DNA of 47,211 nt from JACMQX01 sp044225675 (GTDB lineage Bacteria > Pseudomonadota > Gammaproteobacteria > Burkholderiales > Burkholderiaceae_C), in contig JBGAIH010000036.1 of NCBI GenBank assembly GCA_044225675.1, positions 1 through 47,211 of the forward strand, read 5' to 3'. The notes below the pieces were generated by a model. It ran no database searches, had not been told where the DNA came from, and saw only the letters and a list, made by a program, of their open reading frames with translations. How positions within the stretch are numbered: the stretch's first letter is position 1; every line of letters begins with the position of its first letter. A program made the position numbers and the translations under genes. Below, piece by piece: positions 24,178 through 32,811 of the stretch.

Positions 24178-25398
24178 TCAGCCGCCTTCGACCACGAAGC
24201 TCACCACGGTGCCGCAGGAGCCGCCGATGTTCAACGTCTGGATGCGCTGAGCGCCTTCGATCTGGCATTCGCCCGCCTGGCCGCTGACCTGGCGCGCTGC
24301 GTCGAACAGCATCCGCGCGCCAGTCGCGCCCACCGGATGGCCGCAGCCGATCAGGCCACCGCTCATGTTCACCGGGCACTTGCCTCCGGGCTCGATGATG
24401 CCCTCCTCCACCGCCTGCCAGCTCTGGCCCGGAGGGGTCAGGCCCAGATGGTCGATGGCCATGTACTCGGTCGTGGTGAAGCAGTCGTGCGTTTCGATGC
24501 CATCCATCGCCGACACGCCTTCCACGCCGGCGCGTCGCCATGCGTCCTCCAGCGTCTGCCGCACGTGCGGAAACACATACGTCTGGCCCTGGCTGCGCTC
24601 GATCTTGTCCTTCAGGCGCAGGCCGGCGTTGCGGTGGCCCCAGCCCGCGATGCGCGGCAGCCGCGCTGCGTCAAGGCCATGCTCCTTCACGAAGCGCGGC
24701 GACGCCAGCACGATGGCGCAGGCGCCGTCGGTGATCTGGCCGCAGTCCTGGCGGCGCGTGCCGGGCTCGATCATCGGATTGGCCTCGTCGTCGTCGGTGA
24801 AGCTCAGCGCGTCGAACTGCCACTTGCGGGTCTGCGCCAGCGGGTTGCGCCGCGCATTGCCATAGTTGATCTCGGCAATCCGGTTGAGGTATTTGCGGTC
24901 CAGGCCATAGCGCCGCTCGTACTCGCCGGCCAGCAGGCCGAAGGCGGCCGGCCACATGAACTTGCAGTCGATGTCCTCATGCCCCTGCCAGGCCGCAGCG
25001 TTCTGATTCTGCGAGGCGACGTCGCCCGCGGTGTTCTTGAACTCCTCCACGCCGAGCACGAGCACGCAGTCATAGCGGCCGGCCTCGATCTCGGCCATGG
25101 CCGCCAGCACGCCGAGCGAGGAGGACGCACAGGCGCCTTCGTGGCGCATGGCCGGCACGCCCCACAGCGCGGGCACGACCTGGGCCACCATCGAGCCCAG
25201 GTGCGCCTGCTGGCGCTGCATCTCGGCGAACGCATTGCCCACGTGGATGCTCTGGACCGCCGAAGGGTCGACCTTCGCCGCCGCCAGCGCGCCGAGCGTC
25301 GACTCGCGCACCATGTCCGAGATGTCCTGGCCCTGGCGCGACCAGGCCTTGGCAAAGTCGGTCTGGTGCCCGCCGAGAACGTAAGTGGTGGTACTCAT
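24178..25398 (-). CDS. Thiolase family protein (SCP-x/acetyl-CoA acyltransferase-like)
   Basis: A 406-residue thiolase. The nucleophilic Cys is in EGACASSSLG (C90); IGCGHPVGATG supplies the catalytic His; and GGSCGTVVSF near the end carries the second Cys (C395). The NAFAEMQRQQAHLGSMVA region and the WGHRNAGL/THDCFTTTEY segments match the SCP-x-like thiolases that cleave branched or cyclic 3-oxoacyl-CoA. It overlaps the nitronate monooxygenase-like gene by four bases and ends the operon HxlR-dioxygenase-flavoprotein-thiolase. It could release acetyl-CoA or propionyl-CoA after chain shortening. Confidence 0.9.
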   Translation of the reverse strand: MSTTTYVLGGHQTDFAKAWSRQGQDISDMVRESTLGALAAAKVDPSAVQSIHVGNAFAEMQRQQAHLGSMVAQVVPALWGVPAMRHEGACASSSLGVLAAMAEIEAGRYDCVLVLGVEEFKNTAGDVASQNQNAAAWQGHEDIDCKFMWPAAFGLLAGEYERRYGLDRKYLNRIAEINYGNARRNPLAQTRKWQFDALSFTDDDEANPMIEPGTRRQDCGQITDGACAIVLASPRFVKEHGLDAARLPRIAGWGHRNAGLRLKDKIERSQGQTYVFPHVRQTLEDAWRRAGVEGVSAMDGIETHDCFTTTEYMAIDHLGLTPPGQSWQAVEEGIIEPGGKCPVNMSGGLIGCGHPVGATGARMLFDAARQVSGQAGECQIEGAQRIQTLNIGGSCGTVVSFVVEGG

Positions 25399-26411
25399 GC
25401 GGCCTCCTTCAGGCTGGGGGTCGAGCGCGCGCGCCAGGCGCCTGCGCCATAGGGCAAGGCGCCCATGCGGGCCAGCGCCTGGCGGTACTCGGCGTCGAGC
25501 CGGTCCACCACCTCGCCCACGGATTCGATCGCGCGGATCGTGCCCAGGCCCTGGCCGGCGGCCCAGACGTCGACCCACTTGCGTGCGGTCACGGCCTTGT
25601 TGCTGTCGTAGCTGCGCTGCGGCGCATCGGGCATGTTGTTGGTGTCGATGCCCTGCGCGTGCAGCGAGGGCTTGAGCCAGCTCGCCGGCGTTCCGGTGAT
25701 GCCGGCGCTCACGATCAGATCATCCACCGTGCAGTCCACCACCATCTGCTTGAAGGCCTGCGGCGCCATGCTCTCGGCCGTGGGAATGAAGCGCGTGCCC
25801 ATGTAGACGAAGTCCGCGCCCGAGGCTACCGCGCCGGCCACGCCGAAGCCATCGGAAATGCCACCGCCCACGATGACGTAGCCGTCAAAGAAGTCGCGCA
25901 CCGCGCTCACGAAGGCATAGGGCGACAGCATGCCGGTATGCCCGCCCGCCCCCGCCGACACGCAGGCCAGCCCGTCGGCCCCGGCGGCCACGGCCTTCTT
26001 CGCGAGGCCGATGTTGATCACGTCGGCAAATACCAGCCCGCCATAGGAATGCACGACCTCGATGGCCGGCTTGGGGCTGCCGAGCGCCGTCACCACCACC
26101 GGCGGCTTGTAGCGCGCGATCAGCTCCAGGTCTTCCGCGAGCCGGGTGTTGGTGGAATGGGTCACGAGGTTGGCGCACCACGGGCCGATGGTGTCGGCCG
26201 GCTGCTCGTCCCGGGCGCGGGCCAGGCCCTCGGTGATCTGCTTCATCCAGGTCTCGAGCACCTCGATGGGCCGCGCGTTGGGCGTCGGAAAGGCGCCGAT
26301 GATGCCGGCCTTGCAGGCCGACAGCACCAGGTCCGGCCCGGAGATGAGGAACATCGGCGCCGCGAACACCGGAAGGCGCAGGTTGAAGGGAAGCTTCGGA
26401 GTCTGTGTCAT
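25395..26411 (-). CDS. Nitronate monooxygenase/2-nitropropane dioxygenase-like flavoprotein
   Basis: A 338-residue TIM-barrel FMN protein. Landmarks: PVFAAPMFLISGPDLV, CANLVTHSTN, ACVSAGAGGHTG (phosphate and active-site His region) and VIVGGGISDGFGVAGA, then YMGTRFIPTAES. Members oxidise nitronates with O2, but many homologues in catabolic clusters act as other flavin enzymes such as enoyl reductases. It lies 52 bp after the dioxygenase gene and is coupled to the thiolase. With no nitro chemistry in view, an enoyl- or oxo-intermediate is an alternative substrate. Confidence 0.88.
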   Translation of the reverse strand: MTQTPKLPFNLRLPVFAAPMFLISGPDLVLSACKAGIIGAFPTPNARPIEVLETWMKQITEGLARARDEQPADTIGPWCANLVTHSTNTRLAEDLELIARYKPPVVVTALGSPKPAIEVVHSYGGLVFADVINIGLAKKAVAAGADGLACVSAGAGGHTGMLSPYAFVSAVRDFFDGYVIVGGGISDGFGVAGAVASGADFVYMGTRFIPTAESMAPQAFKQMVVDCTVDDLIVSAGITGTPASWLKPSLHAQGIDTNNMPDAPQRSYDSNKAVTARKWVDVWAAGQGLGTIRAIESVGEVVDRLDAEYRQALARMGALPYGAGAWRARSTPSLKEAA

Positions 26412-26463
26412 GTGTCGTCGTCTGATTGAACTGAAGGAAGATGTCGGCCTGGCGCGCCTGCGC

Positions 26464-27951
26464 TCACCAGCCCCGGCGCAGCCGTTCGGCGCTCACCCAG
26501 GTGGAGTGGAAGCCCGGCGGCGCCTTGTGCGGCAGGATCACCCGTGCCACCGGCCCGCCGCCGAACTCGCGCGCGTCGAACACCTGGATCTCCGAGCGCT
26601 TCTCGCGGGCATTCCACACGAAGCTCACCAGGTAGCCGTGGTCCTCGCTCTGCGGGTTGTCGGCCGGCGCGAACGGCGCTTCGCTGTAGAAGAAGTCGCG
26701 CCCCTCGCTCCAGGCCTGCGCCACGCCCTTTTCGAGGTCGTACTTGATCAGGCCGGCAAAGCGCGGCTGCTTGTAGCTCTCGCGCACCATCGCGATGTTC
26801 CACGAGTAGCGCGTCTTGAAGCCCTGGTAGTTCGCGTTGATCATCGGGAACTCCGAGCAGAACACGTCGTCGACGATGCGCTCGGTGGTCTGGCCGGTAC
26901 GCAGGTTGAAGCGCCACTCGTAGTACAGGAAGTCGCGGTACATGATGGACCACATCTTGGCGAACTTCTCGGACTCGATGTTGCCAGCCAGATCGCGCGG
27001 CAGCCGGAACGGCGTGCCGATCATCACTACCTCGTCGTCGCCTGCGGCGTTCTTCTCCTCCCAGGCGTTGGCCACGTGCAGCATGTAGTTGGGCTTGGCT
27101 TCGAACCAGCGGATCTGCTCGGGCGTGCCGTAGCGTGGCACCACCGCGAAGCGCGAAGGCATGTCGGCGTGGAACTTGAGCTTGTGCCGCCCGGCGGCCA
27201 GCGCGTCGGTGTCATAGAACAGCGGAAAGTCGTGCAGCACCGAGTAGTGCTCGGTGATGGCCATGTCGTGCGGCAGGCGCGGACCGGGCAGCTCGACCGG
27301 GATCTTGTGCTTGAGCACGCCGTCGCGCCCGATCACCCCGTAGTGCATGTACGGAAAATCCTTGCCGTAGTCGAAGAACAGCATCTCGCCGGTGCGCTCG
27401 TCGACCTTGGAGTGCGCCGACGCGTGCAGGTCCGGCGCGCCCTCGAAGCTCGCGGTGCCGATCGTCTCCAGCGTGAACGGGTCCACGTGGTACATGCCAC
27501 CGGCCAGGTACCACATGGTCACGAGCTTGCCGTTGTGGAAGATGACGTCGGTGTTGGACGTGTTCTTCAGCGGCATGTCCGGCCGGTCGCGGCGGGGCGC
27601 CTCCTGCAGGCCCTTCCACAGGGCGCGGCCGGCTTCCATCTCCTCCACCAGCGGATTCGTACGGATCCAGCGGTTGCGGTAGCGCACCTTGCCCTTGTCG
27701 AAGTAGGCGGCATGGATCATGCCGTCGCCGTCGTACCAGTGGTAGCGGCCTTCGGCGGCGAACTTGCGGTTGGGCCCGTTGCGGAAGTAGGCGCCATTGA
27801 GATCCGCCGGCACCTTGCCGATCACTTCGAGTTCGGCAATGTCCAGCTCCTCGGTCACGGGGGTGAAGCCGCCGCGCAGTACTGGCGGCAGGTCCTCCAT
27901 GCGTTCAAGCCCGGGCGCTTCGGCCCGGTGCATTTCGGCGGTTTCGCTCAT
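26464..27951 (-). CDS. Carotenoid-cleavage-type dioxygenase (RPE65 family), copy 1
   Basis: A 495-residue protein of the retinal pigment epithelial/carotenoid oxygenase family. The four iron-binding His are all placed as expected: H180 (SAHSKVDERTGE), H228 (LPHDMAITEHY), H292 (LHVANAWEE) and H482 (GFHSTWVS). The N-terminal PADLNGAYFRNGPN and HWYDGDGMIHA are classic. Such enzymes use Fe(II) and O2 to cut an alkene, as in apocarotenoids, stilbenes or isoeugenol, giving two carbonyls. AAGGAG precedes ATG 27951. It sits 33 bp after the tandem HxlR gene. A paralogue is at 38234-39679. The substrate cannot be deduced. Confidence 0.93.
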   Translation of the reverse strand: MSETAEMHRAEAPGLERMEDLPPVLRGGFTPVTEELDIAELEVIGKVPADLNGAYFRNGPNRKFAAEGRYHWYDGDGMIHAAYFDKGKVRYRNRWIRTNPLVEEMEAGRALWKGLQEAPRRDRPDMPLKNTSNTDVIFHNGKLVTMWYLAGGMYHVDPFTLETIGTASFEGAPDLHASAHSKVDERTGEMLFFDYGKDFPYMHYGVIGRDGVLKHKIPVELPGPRLPHDMAITEHYSVLHDFPLFYDTDALAAGRHKLKFHADMPSRFAVVPRYGTPEQIRWFEAKPNYMLHVANAWEEKNAAGDDEVVMIGTPFRLPRDLAGNIESEKFAKMWSIMYRDFLYYEWRFNLRTGQTTERIVDDVFCSEFPMINANYQGFKTRYSWNIAMVRESYKQPRFAGLIKYDLEKGVAQAWSEGRDFFYSEAPFAPADNPQSEDHGYLVSFVWNAREKRSEIQVFDAREFGGGPVARVILPHKAPPGFHSTWVSAERLRRGW

Positions 27952-27984
27952 GGTGTCTGTCTCCTTGGGTGGATGGGGGCGCCG

Positions 27985-28995
27985 TCAGCCTGGCGGCGCC
28001 AGTGGCTTGAAGCCCACTTCACGCGGCAGCAGTTCGCCGCGGCAGTGGGAGCAGATGACCCGGGCCTGCAGCCGCGCTCCGCACGCGCGGTGATGGCGCA
28101 CGATGGGCGGCTTGACGCCGGGGGTGAGATGTTCGTCGGCCCACTGCACCAGCGAAATGGTCAGCGGGAACACGTCCCGGCTGCGCGGGGTCAGGCCGTA
28201 CAGATAGCGGCGCGCATCCTGGCTGGAGCGCTTCTTGACGAGAAAGCCGGTGTCCTGCAGCAGCGCGAGCCGCTGCGACAGGATGTTGGTCGAGATGCCG
28301 ATCTCGCGCTCGATCCGGTCGAAGCTGCGGCAGCCAAGGAACACCGCGCCAAGGATCAGGTGCGTCCAGCGGTCGGCCGTGATGAAGGCGATGTGGTAGC
28401 CGGCGCGCCCCGGGTCCATGACCGTCTTGCCGCCGGTCCAGCGCTTGCGCTGCGCGAGCGCGGCCGGACTGGCACGGCGTGGCACACGGGCATCCTCGTA
28501 GTCGATGTCACGCAGCGTTACCTCTTCCAGGCACTCACCGCAGGCGAACACCGGCGTCATGACGTGCCCGCAGACATGGTGCACCAGCTCGCGCGGATGC
28601 ACCGGCCCGGCGTCGCCCCCCCACTTGCGCGTCCAGCGCCAGATCATCAGGGCCCAGGGGTAGAGGGCCAGGCCGCGCGGCGTGAGCCGGTAGCCGCCGC
28701 GCGAGACGTCGAAGATGCCGTGGGCCACGAGCGACTTCAGGCGCTGGCTCAGCGTCTGGCGCGGAATGCCCAGGTGCGACTGGAACTCCTCGAAGTTGCG
28801 CACGCCGAGAAAGGCTTCGCGCAGGATGCACTGCGTCCACCAGTCGCCGACGACGTCGAGCGCCCGGTTCAGCGAGGTGCCGCGCAGGTGGTGCGACACG
28901 TTCTCGACGCTGTGCGCGAGCTGGTCATGACGCCGCCGCGCCGCGACGGCGGTGTCGGCAAGGGCTTGGCGGGCGGCGGTGTCGGGAGCGTTCAT
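27985..28995 (-). CDS. Double HxlR-type winged-helix regulator with two Cys/His sites (copy 2)
   Basis: A 336-residue protein with two HxlR winged-helix domains (about 40-128 and 203-290) and a 35-residue N-terminal extension. Domain 1 has VGDWWTQCILREAFLGVRNF, domain 2 has TADRWTHLILGAVFLGCRSF. After each is H-x2-C-x9-C-x2-C (H139, C142, C152, C155; H302, C305, C315, C318). It shares this architecture with the protein at 16278-17222. It heads the operon with dioxygenase 1 and is divergent from the ligase-hydrolase-Bug operon at 29139, so it is the best candidate to control both. Ligand unknown. Confidence 0.83.
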   Translation of the reverse strand: MNAPDTAARQALADTAVAARRRHDQLAHSVENVSHHLRGTSLNRALDVVGDWWTQCILREAFLGVRNFEEFQSHLGIPRQTLSQRLKSLVAHGIFDVSRGGYRLTPRGLALYPWALMIWRWTRKWGGDAGPVHPRELVHHVCGHVMTPVFACGECLEEVTLRDIDYEDARVPRRASPAALAQRKRWTGGKTVMDPGRAGYHIAFITADRWTHLILGAVFLGCRSFDRIEREIGISTNILSQRLALLQDTGFLVKKRSSQDARRYLYGLTPRSRDVFPLTISLVQWADEHLTPGVKPPIVRHHRACGARLQARVICSHCRGELLPREVGFKPLAPPG

Positions 28996-29056
28996 CGGGG
29001 TGGCCGTGAGGAGAGGATGACCGGATTATCGGCATCGGTGTTTCCACTCAATTCAC

Positions 29057-29085
29057 TTGCACTTCTAGACTTCATATTATTAGAA
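29057..29085 (+). promoter_or_regulatory. Candidate promoter of the ligase-hydrolase-Bug operon with an internal inverted repeat
   Basis: TTGCAC (29057-29062), a 17-bp spacer and TTAGAA (29080-29085) give a weak sigma-70-like promoter. TTCTA (29063-29067) and TAGAA (29081-29085) form an inverted repeat across the spacer, a possible regulator site. The patch is AT-rich relative to its surroundings and lies between divergent operons. Confidence 0.4.
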
Positions 29086-29138
29086 TGCGTTCACTAATGC
29101 AAGCGTTTCGACTTGCGGACGAGCCCCGTTGGAGACAC

Positions 29139-30896
29139 ATGATCCTCGTTCCCCCGTCACGGATTGACGACTTCACGCGCCGCGGCTGGTGGGGCACGGC
29201 CACGCTGGACCAGCTGTTCCGCAACCACGTCGCCCGCCAGCCCGGGCGCGAGGCGGTGGTCGACGCACCCAACCGCGCGGAGTTCACCGATGGCGCACCC
29301 CGGCGCCTGAGCTATGCGGCGCTTGACGCCGAAGTCGACCGTCTGGCGCGCGTCCTGCTGGCCTGCGGCCTCGCGCGTGATGACGTCGTTGTGGTGCAGA
29401 TGCCCAACTGCGTCGAACAGTTCATGACCTATCTGGCATGCGCGCGACTCGGGCTCATCGTCTCGCCGGTGCCGATCCAGTACCGCGAACATGAACTGGC
29501 CCACGTGCTCGCGCTCGCCCAGGCGCGCGCCGCCATCACCTGCCGGCGCATCGGCCGGCACGGGCATGCGCAGATGTTCGCGCGGCTTTTCGCGGCGCAG
29601 GCTGCAGCCGATGCGCCCATGCCTCACCGTGTGCTGGCCTTCGGCAACCCGGCCCCGGAAGCAGCCGGCCATCGCGACGGCCAGGCGCCCGCCTGGCCCG
29701 CCGGCGTCACCGCCCTTGCGCCACTGATCGCGCAGGCCGATGACGACACGGCTCTCGCCGCGCATCTGGAGCGTGAGGTGATCACCGCCAACGACGTGTT
29801 CACCATCTGCTGGACCTCGGGCACCGAAGCCAGTCCCAAGGGCGTGCCGCGCAGCCACAACGAGTGGCTGGTGTTCGCGCCCTCGGTCATCGAAGGCGCG
29901 AACCTGCGCCCCGGCTGCCGCATGCTGTGCCCGTTTCCCCTGGTCAACATGGCCGGGCTCTCGGCCGGATTTGCCGCCTGGCTGATGCTGGGCGGCACGG
30001 TGGTGCAGCATCACCCGTTCGACCTGCCGGTGTTCCTGCAGCAGCTGCGCGAGGAGGCGATCGACTACACCATCGCCGCGCCGGCCATCCTGGGCCAGAT
30101 GCTGCACGACGCATCGCTGACCCAGGGCATCGACTTCAGGCGCCTGGCCACCATCGGCTCGGGCTCGGCGCCGCTGTCGCAATGGCTGGTCGAAGGCTTT
30201 CATGAGCGTTTCGGCGTCGACATCGTCAACCACTTCGGCTCCAACGAAGGCGCGAGCCTGACGGGCGGCCCGCGCGACGTGCCGTCGGCGGCCGAGCGCG
30301 CCCGTTTCTTTCCACGCGCGGGTGTCGCCGGCTTCGACTGGCACGTGTCCACCACGCGCAAGATCGAGACGCGTCTGGTGGACCTGGAGACGGGCGAGGA
30401 CATCGATGAGCCCGGCCGCGTCGGCGAGCTGCGCTACCGCGGCGCCACCGTGTTCAGCGGCTACTGGCGCGCGCCGGAGCTGACCGCGCGCGCCTTCGAC
30501 GAGCAGGGCTTCTACCGCACCGGCGATCTGTTCGAGATCGGCGGCGAGCGCGCCCAGTACTACCGCTATGCCGGCCGATCGAAGGACGTGGTCATCCGCG
30601 GCGGCATGAACATTTCCTCCGAAGAGGTCGAGAACCTGATCCTCGCCCACCCCGACGTGCGAGAGGCCGCAGTGGTGGGCTACCCCGACGAGGTGATGGG
30701 CGAGCGCGTGTGCGCCTGCGTCGTGCCGCGCGACGGCCGCACGCTCACGCTGGACGGCATCAAGGACTTCCTGCGCGACGTGCAGCGCGTTGCCGTGTTC
30801 AAGCTGCCCGAGAAGATGCTCGTCCTCGACACCCTGCCGCGCAATCCCGTCGGCAAGATTCTCAAGCGCGCCCTGCGCGAACAGGTGAGTTCATGA
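29139..30896 (+). CDS. Acyl-CoA ligase, aryl/alicyclic type (copy 1)
   Basis: A 585-residue ANL ligase. Motifs: CWTSGTEASPKGVPRSHNEW (about 224-243), HFGSNEG, YRTGDLFEIGG, SKDVVIRGGMNISSEEVE and the catalytic Lys in NPVGKILKR (K573). The N-terminal RGWWGTATLDQLF is typical of DhbE/EntE and cyclohexanecarboxylate-CoA ligases, so an aryl or alicyclic acid is more likely than a fatty acid. ATG 29139 (GGAG upstream) matches the starts of the two paralogues here. Its stop overlaps the hydrolase start. It is very close in sequence to the ligase at 36437-38182. Confidence 0.92.
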   Translation: MILVPPSRIDDFTRRGWWGTATLDQLFRNHVARQPGREAVVDAPNRAEFTDGAPRRLSYAALDAEVDRLARVLLACGLARDDVVVVQMPNCVEQFMTYLACARLGLIVSPVPIQYREHELAHVLALAQARAAITCRRIGRHGHAQMFARLFAAQAAADAPMPHRVLAFGNPAPEAAGHRDGQAPAWPAGVTALAPLIAQADDDTALAAHLEREVITANDVFTICWTSGTEASPKGVPRSHNEWLVFAPSVIEGANLRPGCRMLCPFPLVNMAGLSAGFAAWLMLGGTVVQHHPFDLPVFLQQLREEAIDYTIAAPAILGQMLHDASLTQGIDFRRLATIGSGSAPLSQWLVEGFHERFGVDIVNHFGSNEGASLTGGPRDVPSAAERARFFPRAGVAGFDWHVSTTRKIETRLVDLETGEDIDEPGRVGELRYRGATVFSGYWRAPELTARAFDEQGFYRTGDLFEIGGERAQYYRYAGRSKDVVIRGGMNISSEEVENLILAHPDVREAAVVGYPDEVMGERVCACVVPRDGRTLTLDGIKDFLRDVQRVAVFKLPEKMLVLDTLPRNPVGKILKRALREQVSS

Positions 30897-31606
30897 ATCG
30901 CATTCCCCTCCTGCTGCTGCCAGGCACGCTCAACGACGACGCCCTGTGGGATGCCGCCGTGCAGGCGGTCGGCGAGGCCGCCGACATCCGCATCGCCGAC
31001 ATGACGGCGCACGACAGCACCGGCGCGCTCGCCGATGCGGCCATCGCGCGGATGCCACCCGGCCCCTTCGCCGTCGCCGGCTTCTCGCTCGGCGGTTATG
31101 TGGCGCTCGAGATCATGCGGCGCGCGGGCCCGCGCGTCGCGGGCCTGGCGCTGCTGAACACCTCGGCTCGGCCCGAGGCACCCGAAGGCCGGCCGGGCCG
31201 GCAGAAGATGATGGCGCTCGCGCAAAGCGACTTCGCGCGTCTGACGGGCATGCTGCTGCAGTTCATGCTGCCCGCCGAACGCCAGGGCGACGCCGCGCTC
31301 ACCGTCAGCATCCGCGCCATGATGGAGCGGGTCGGACCCGAGGCCTTCGTGCGCCAGTCGCAGGCTGTCATGGATCGCCACGACAGCCGCGACCTGCTCG
31401 CCGGCATCACCTGCCCCACGCTCGTGATCGGCGCCGAACTCGACAAGGTCGCGCCGCCGGCGCTCAGCCAGGAGATGGCCGCCGCCATCCCCGGCGCCGA
31501 ATTGCACCTGCTTGCCGGCACGGGCCACATGGCGCCTGTGGAGCAGCCCGCCGAAGTCGGCCGGCTGCTCGCGGGCTGGCTCGCCCGCATCCCCCGGTCC
31601 GGCTGA
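30893..31606 (+). CDS. Alpha/beta hydrolase (copy 1)
   Basis: A 237-residue alpha/beta hydrolase. The nucleophile is S65 in GFSLGGYV, the acid is in ELDKVAPP and the His in GTGHMAPVEQP; LLLLPGTLNDDALW supplies the oxyanion-hole region. The fold and size fit small esterases, thioesterases or enol-lactone/C-C hydrolases. It overlaps the ligase stop (ATGA 30893-30896) and a Bug receptor follows. A paralogue sits in the matching place at 35659-36393. Its role may be to hydrolyse an ester, lactone or CoA thioester of the pathway. Confidence 0.88.
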   Translation: MNRIPLLLLPGTLNDDALWDAAVQAVGEAADIRIADMTAHDSTGALADAAIARMPPGPFAVAGFSLGGYVALEIMRRAGPRVAGLALLNTSARPEAPEGRPGRQKMMALAQSDFARLTGMLLQFMLPAERQGDAALTVSIRAMMERVGPEAFVRQSQAVMDRHDSRDLLAGITCPTLVIGAELDKVAPPALSQEMAAAIPGAELHLLAGTGHMAPVEQPAEVGRLLAGWLARIPRSG

Positions 31607-31739
31607 GCCGGCCGGCACGGCACTGCATCACGGCTCGAACAACCCTGCCCGCCCCGAGCCCCGGCATCCGCCCCCCAGCAACAGCCCGCCAGAGGCTGCC
31701 TCAACCCTCCCACCGGAGAACAGCATGAAGGAGACAAGC

Positions 31740-32723
31740 ATGACGAAACGATTCCAGCCCCTGGCGCGCCTGGCCGCCGCCTTCCTCGGCGCCGCGCTGC
31801 TGTGCAGCGCGCAGGCCCAGACCTTTCCCGACAAGCCGGTGCGCGTGATCACGCCCTTCGCGCCGGGCAACACGCTGGACACGGCCCTGCGCGTGGCCGG
31901 CGAGAAGTTCAAGGAGAGCACGGGCCAGCAGCTCATCATCGACAACAAGCCCGGCGGCTCGGGCTTCATCGCGGCGCAGGCCGCCGCCCAGGCCGCACCT
32001 GACGGCTACACCCTTCTGCTGGGCGGCACCGGCCTCATGACCATCAACCCCCATGTCTTCAGCAAGCTGCCGTATGACGTCGAGAAGAGCTACCGGCCCG
32101 TGAGCAACTTCCTCGGCGCGACGATGGTGCTGGCGGTCCATCCGTCCGTGCCGGCGGACAACCTGCCGGCCTTCATCGCCTGGGCCAAGGCCAATCCGGG
32201 CAAGGTCTCGTTCGCCTCGTACACCGCCGGCAACGCCTCGCACTTCTCGGGCGTGATCCTCAACAGGCGCGCCGGCATCGACATGCTGCACGTGCCCTTC
32301 AACGGCACCGGCCCGGCCACCACCAACCTGCTGGGCGGCCAGGTGCAGGCCGCCTTCCTGCCGCTGCTGGCGCTGCGCCAGCATGTGGAGGCCGGCAAGG
32401 TCAAGCTGCTGGCCATCACCGGCGAGAAGCGCTCGCCGCTCGCGCCGAACGTGCCGACCTTCGCCGAATCGGGCTTCCCCGACCTGACCGTCTACATCTG
32501 GGCCGCGCTCTACGCGCCAGCGGGCACGCCCGACGCCATCGTGGCCAAACTGTCGGCCGAGTTCAACAAGGCCCTGAAGTCCGCCGAGGTCGCCGAGCGC
32601 TTCAAGCAGATGGACTTCGTGCCCCTGCCCTCCACGCCCGAAGAGCTGACCCGCTTCGTGCGTGCCGATTCGGTCCGCTGGGCCGAGGCGGTGAAGCTGT
32701 CGGGGTTCAAGGCCGCGGAATGA
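31740..32723 (+). CDS. Bug/TctC-family periplasmic solute receptor (copy 1)
   Basis: A 327-residue extracytoplasmic receptor with a signal peptide (about 1-26, ending CSAQAQ). Bug-family motifs: FPDKPVRVITPFAPGNTLD, IDNKPGGSGFIAAQ, DGYTLLLGG and HVPFNGTGPATTNLLGGQVQAAF. I prefer ATG 31740 (AAGGAGACAAGC upstream) over 31725. Bug receptors bind carboxylates or amides for the TctAB permease or for signalling; no permease is here. It ends the ligase-hydrolase-Bug operon and is most like the receptor at 34573-35562. The PFAPGN variant at the start of the pocket is shared by three of the four receptors here. Confidence 0.93.
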   Translation: MTKRFQPLARLAAAFLGAALLCSAQAQTFPDKPVRVITPFAPGNTLDTALRVAGEKFKESTGQQLIIDNKPGGSGFIAAQAAAQAAPDGYTLLLGGTGLMTINPHVFSKLPYDVEKSYRPVSNFLGATMVLAVHPSVPADNLPAFIAWAKANPGKVSFASYTAGNASHFSGVILNRRAGIDMLHVPFNGTGPATTNLLGGQVQAAFLPLLALRQHVEAGKVKLLAITGEKRSPLAPNVPTFAESGFPDLTVYIWAALYAPAGTPDAIVAKLSAEFNKALKSAEVAERFKQMDFVPLPSTPEELTRFVRADSVRWAEAVKLSGFKAAE

Positions 32724-32733
32724 GCGGGCCGGT

Positions 32734-32811
32734 CCGGGCGTGCTCAGCACGTAACGAGCCGCACTCACCGGGCGCTCAGCAGGGAATGAGCCGCCCTGGC
32801 CGGGCGCTCAG
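32734..32811. repeat. Degenerate 32-34 bp tandem repeat with hairpin potential between convergent genes
   Basis: CCGGGCG-GCTCAGCA-like units begin at 32734, 32768 and 32800 (the last partial). Unit 2 contains GCTCA-N8-TGAGC, able to form a hairpin; unit 1 has a one-mismatch version. The region separates two convergent Bug genes and reaches into the stop codon of the second, so it may act as a two-way terminator. Confidence 0.5.

Noticed and set aside
26146..29097. Plus-strand open frame of about 983 codons
   Set aside because: Antisense to the nitronate monooxygenase-like, dioxygenase and HxlR genes, which all have clear motifs; the translation has none.
31725..31739. Earlier ATG for Bug copy 1
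   Set aside because: It would add five residues; the ATG at 31740 has the better ribosome site (AAGGAG) and gives a standard signal peptide.
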